A stretch of DNA of 64,000 bases from Opacimonas viscosa (GTDB lineage: Bacteria > Pseudomonadota > Gammaproteobacteria > Enterobacterales > Alteromonadaceae). This document shows, piece by piece, positions 62,529-64,000 of this stretch. The DNA is taken from positions 54,489 through 118,488 of the forward strand of contig NZ_JANATA010000008.1 in the NCBI RefSeq assembly GCF_024199005.1, given 5' to 3'. Position numbers and translations under genes: made by a program. The stretch's first letter is position 1. Each line of letters starts with the position of its first letter. The notes beneath the pieces are model-generated. The model was not told the origin of the DNA and did not search any database. It was given only the letters and a program-made list of their open reading frames with translations.

Positions 62529-63386
62529 TTACAGCCCGCTGTATTTAACGTAAGCTTCTAGTGTATTTTCAATCAAACTAGCGACTGTCATTGGGCCAAC
62601 ACCTCCTGGAACAGGCGTAATCCAGCCCGCTTTTTCTGATGCTTTAGCAAATTCGACATCACCCACTAAAGAACCATCTTCTAAACGGTTGATACCTACA
62701 TCAATGACAATGGCCTTGTCTTTAATCCATTCACCTGGGATGAAGTTTGGTTTACCTACAGCAACCACTAAGAGGTCTGCACGTTGTACATGTGCTTTTA
62801 AATCTTGAGTGAATTTGTGACAGGTGGTAACCGTACAGCCTGCTAGGAGTAATTCCAGCCCCATTGGTCGTCCCACAATATTTGAAGCACCGACAATCAC
62901 TGCATCCAAGCCTTTAATGTTGCGCTTGGTGGATTCAATCATAGTCATAATGCCTTTGGGTGTACAAGGACGTAAGGCAGGAATACGTTGAGCTAAACGG
63001 CCTATGTTGTAAGGATGAAAACCGTCGACGTCTTTGTGCGGATGAATGCGCTCCAAGATGAGTTCTGCATTTAAACCTGCCGGGAGAGGAAGTTGTACCA
63101 AGATCCCATCGATTTCAGGATCTTCATTGAGTGTATCAATTAAGGTCAAAAGCTCGTCTTGTTCAGTGGTTGCCGGTAGGTCATAGCTTTTTGATACAAA
63201 CCCGACTTCATCACAAGCTTTACGTTTATTATTGACATATACCTGAGACGCTGGGTCCATACCAACTAACACAACAGCCAGACCGGGTGGGCGTTTGTTC
63301 GCTGCCGTTGCTTGTGTGACATAAGTGGCGACATCCTGTCGTACAAGTTTTGAAATGACTTTACCGTCGATGAGATGCGCTTGCAT
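62529..63386 (-). CDS. folD: Methylenetetrahydrofolate dehydrogenase/cyclohydrolase FolD
   Basis: A 285-residue FolD linking methylene-THF and formyl-THF. Landmarks are [15 protein letters not shown] (catalytic Lys), [19 protein letters not shown] and [11 protein letters not shown]. Its 10-formyl-THF would also feed the formyltransferase at 52695. Confidence 0.97.
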   Translation of the reverse strand: MQAHLIDGKVISKLVRQDVATYVTQATAANKRPPGLAVVLVGMDPASQVYVNNKRKACDEVGFVSKSYDLPATTEQDELLTLIDTLNEDPEIDGILVQLPLPAGLNAELILERIHPHKDVDGFHPYNIGRLAQRIPALRPCTPKGIMTMIESTKRNIKGLDAVIVGASNIVGRPMGLELLLAGCTVTTCHKFTQDLKAHVQRADLLVVAVGKPNFIPGEWIKDKAIVIDVGINRLEDGSLVGDVEFAKASEKAGWITPVPGGVGPMTVASLIENTLEAYVKYSGL

Positions 63387-63550
63387 GGAGAGATAACCCT
63401 TGTATAGTACTGATACCTATATTGTTTCACATAGAAGCAAATTTGCCAAAGTATGAACGATGTTTATTTGAAATAAATCCCTTAGCTGTTTAATATCTGT
63501 TCAGGAATAAGGTTATTTTGTGAAATAAGTGAATTTACGTCAAAAAGCGA

Positions 63551-63579
63551 TTGACCAAATGCGTTCTACTCGGTAATAT
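63551..63579 (+). promoter_or_regulatory. tRNA promoter with GC-rich discriminator
   Basis: TTGACC and TAATAT are 17 nt apart, followed by a GC-rich discriminator (CGCGCTCC), as in stringently controlled tRNA promoters. Confidence 0.7.
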
Positions 63580-63592
63580 TCGCGCTCCTTGT

Positions 63593-63669
63593 CGGTGAGT
63601 GGCGCAGCTTGGTAGCGCACTTGGTTTGGGTCCAAGGGGTCGTAGGTTCAAATCCTATCTCACCGACCA
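63593..63669 (+). tRNA. tRNA-Pro (anticodon TGG)
   Basis: A 77-nt cloverleaf with CGGTGAG/CTCACCG acceptor, CTTGG/CCAAG anticodon stem around TTTGGGT, GGTTCAAATC T-loop and encoded CCA. Confidence 0.97.
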
Positions 63670-63718
63670 TTATTCCCAGTTCTATTGTACTCAACAATAA
63701 TTTCGATATGCCCACTGC

Positions 63719-63795
63719 GAGGGCGTAGCTCAGCTGGATAGAGCATCCGCCTTCTAAGCGGACGGTCGCAGGTTCGAATCCTGCCGTCCTCGCCA
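63719..63795 (+). tRNA. tRNA-Arg (anticodon TCT)
   Basis: A 77-nt cloverleaf with GAGGGCG/CGTCCTC acceptor, TCCGC/GCGGA anticodon stem around CTTCTAA, GGTTCGAATC T-loop and encoded CCA. It lies 49 bp after tRNA-Pro, probably on the same transcript. Its 3' part is duplicated downstream. Confidence 0.97.
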
Positions 63796-63831
63796 TTCGA
63801 GACATCCTCGTTAAAACTATCTTTATGACTT
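63777..63831 (+). repeat. Direct repeat copy 1: tRNA-Arg 3' end and flank
   Basis: 55 bp covering the last 19 nt of tRNA-Arg and 36 bp of flank, identical to 63946-64000. Layout resembles an integrase attachment site. Confidence 0.9.
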
Positions 63832-63874
63832 CAGCACATGTTTAATTTAAGCAGGGTGAGAACCGTAGGTTTGA

Positions 63875-63897
63875 CTATTTTGCATGGAGCAAAATAG
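63875..63897. repeat. 9-bp hairpin between the repeat copies
   Basis: CTATTTTGC (63875-63883) pairs with GCAAAATAG (63889-63897) around ATGGA. Short GC-rich inverted repeats follow up to 63945 (for example CTGC-GTA-GCAG and GGGC-AGGA-GCCC). Confidence 0.7.
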
Positions 63898-63945
63898 CAT
63901 TGCGCGAAGGCGCACTGCGTAGCAGCGAGGGCAGGAGCCCGAGAT

Positions 63946-64000
63946 AATCCTGCCGTCCTCGCCATTCGAGACATCCTCGTTAAAACTATCTTTATGACTT
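63946..64000 (+). repeat. Direct repeat copy 2: tRNA-Arg 3' end duplicate
   Basis: Identical to 63777-63831, offset by 169 bp. No tRNA body precedes it; it runs to the window edge and may be longer. Confidence 0.9.

Noticed and set aside
63566..63805. 79-codon minus-strand frame with GFEPTT-like segments
   Set aside because: It is antisense to the two tRNA genes; such frames are a known artefact.

Overview
The window reads as chromosomal DNA of a marine gammaproteobacterium, most likely of the order Alteromonadales. This rests on gene order and protein character: queA-tgt-yajC-secD-secF, then suhB, trmJ-cysE-iscRSUA-hscBA-fdx-ndk-rlmN-pilW-rodZ-ispG-hisS-yfgM-bamB-der, then xseA/guaB-guaA, with glcB-LysR-aceA nearby and base composition that looks to be in the low-to-mid forties % GC by eye. 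The species cannot be named from sequence alone. Coding density is high, and most genes are ordinary core genes.

Positions 1-8605 are the most unusual part. A minus-strand group (YdcF-like protein, exosortase/PEP-CTERM-associated acyltransferase, ThiF/E1-like protein) lies beside a cut-off secreted protein gene at the window edge. After a PDZ-less trypsin-like protease comes a plus-strand operon: a small twin-arginine protein, a PqqD-like protein, an HprK-related kinase, a nucleotidyltransferase-fold protein and a UDP-sugar 4-epimerase. Good sigma-54 (-24/-12) promoter matches precede both the cut-off secreted gene and this operon. I infer an envelope or exopolysaccharide-linked protein export and modification system under sigma-54 control. 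The exosortase itself and its usual regulators are not in the window.

Positions 8629-20777 hold a patatin phospholipase, the glyoxylate shunt (malate synthase G and isocitrate lyase flanking a LysR regulator), a lipoprotein alkaline phosphatase, and a compact minus-strand cluster: K+ channel, DUF350 membrane protein, DUF1190 lipoprotein-like protein, glutathionylspermidine-synthase-like ATP-grasp enzyme, and a VC0807-type membrane protein.

Positions 21219-52647 are core functions: queuosine tRNA modification, Sec translocon accessories, tRNA/rRNA methylation, cysteine and Fe-S cluster synthesis with tandem IscR sites, nucleotide metabolism, isoprenoid synthesis, outer-membrane assembly and ribosome biogenesis. 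Several rho-independent terminators or attenuators punctuate it.

Positions 52695-56778 look like an accessory insertion after guaA: a formyltransferase, a pseudaminic acid synthase and a YdcF-like protein in overlapping frames, then a CotH-kinase lipoprotein. Positions 56924-63386 carry a short RNase J-like nuclease, outer-membrane phospholipase A, proS, trmO, a DUF1415 protein and folD. The window ends with tRNA-Pro and tRNA-Arg; the 3' end of tRNA-Arg plus its flank is exactly duplicated 169 bp downstream, like an attachment-site duplication.
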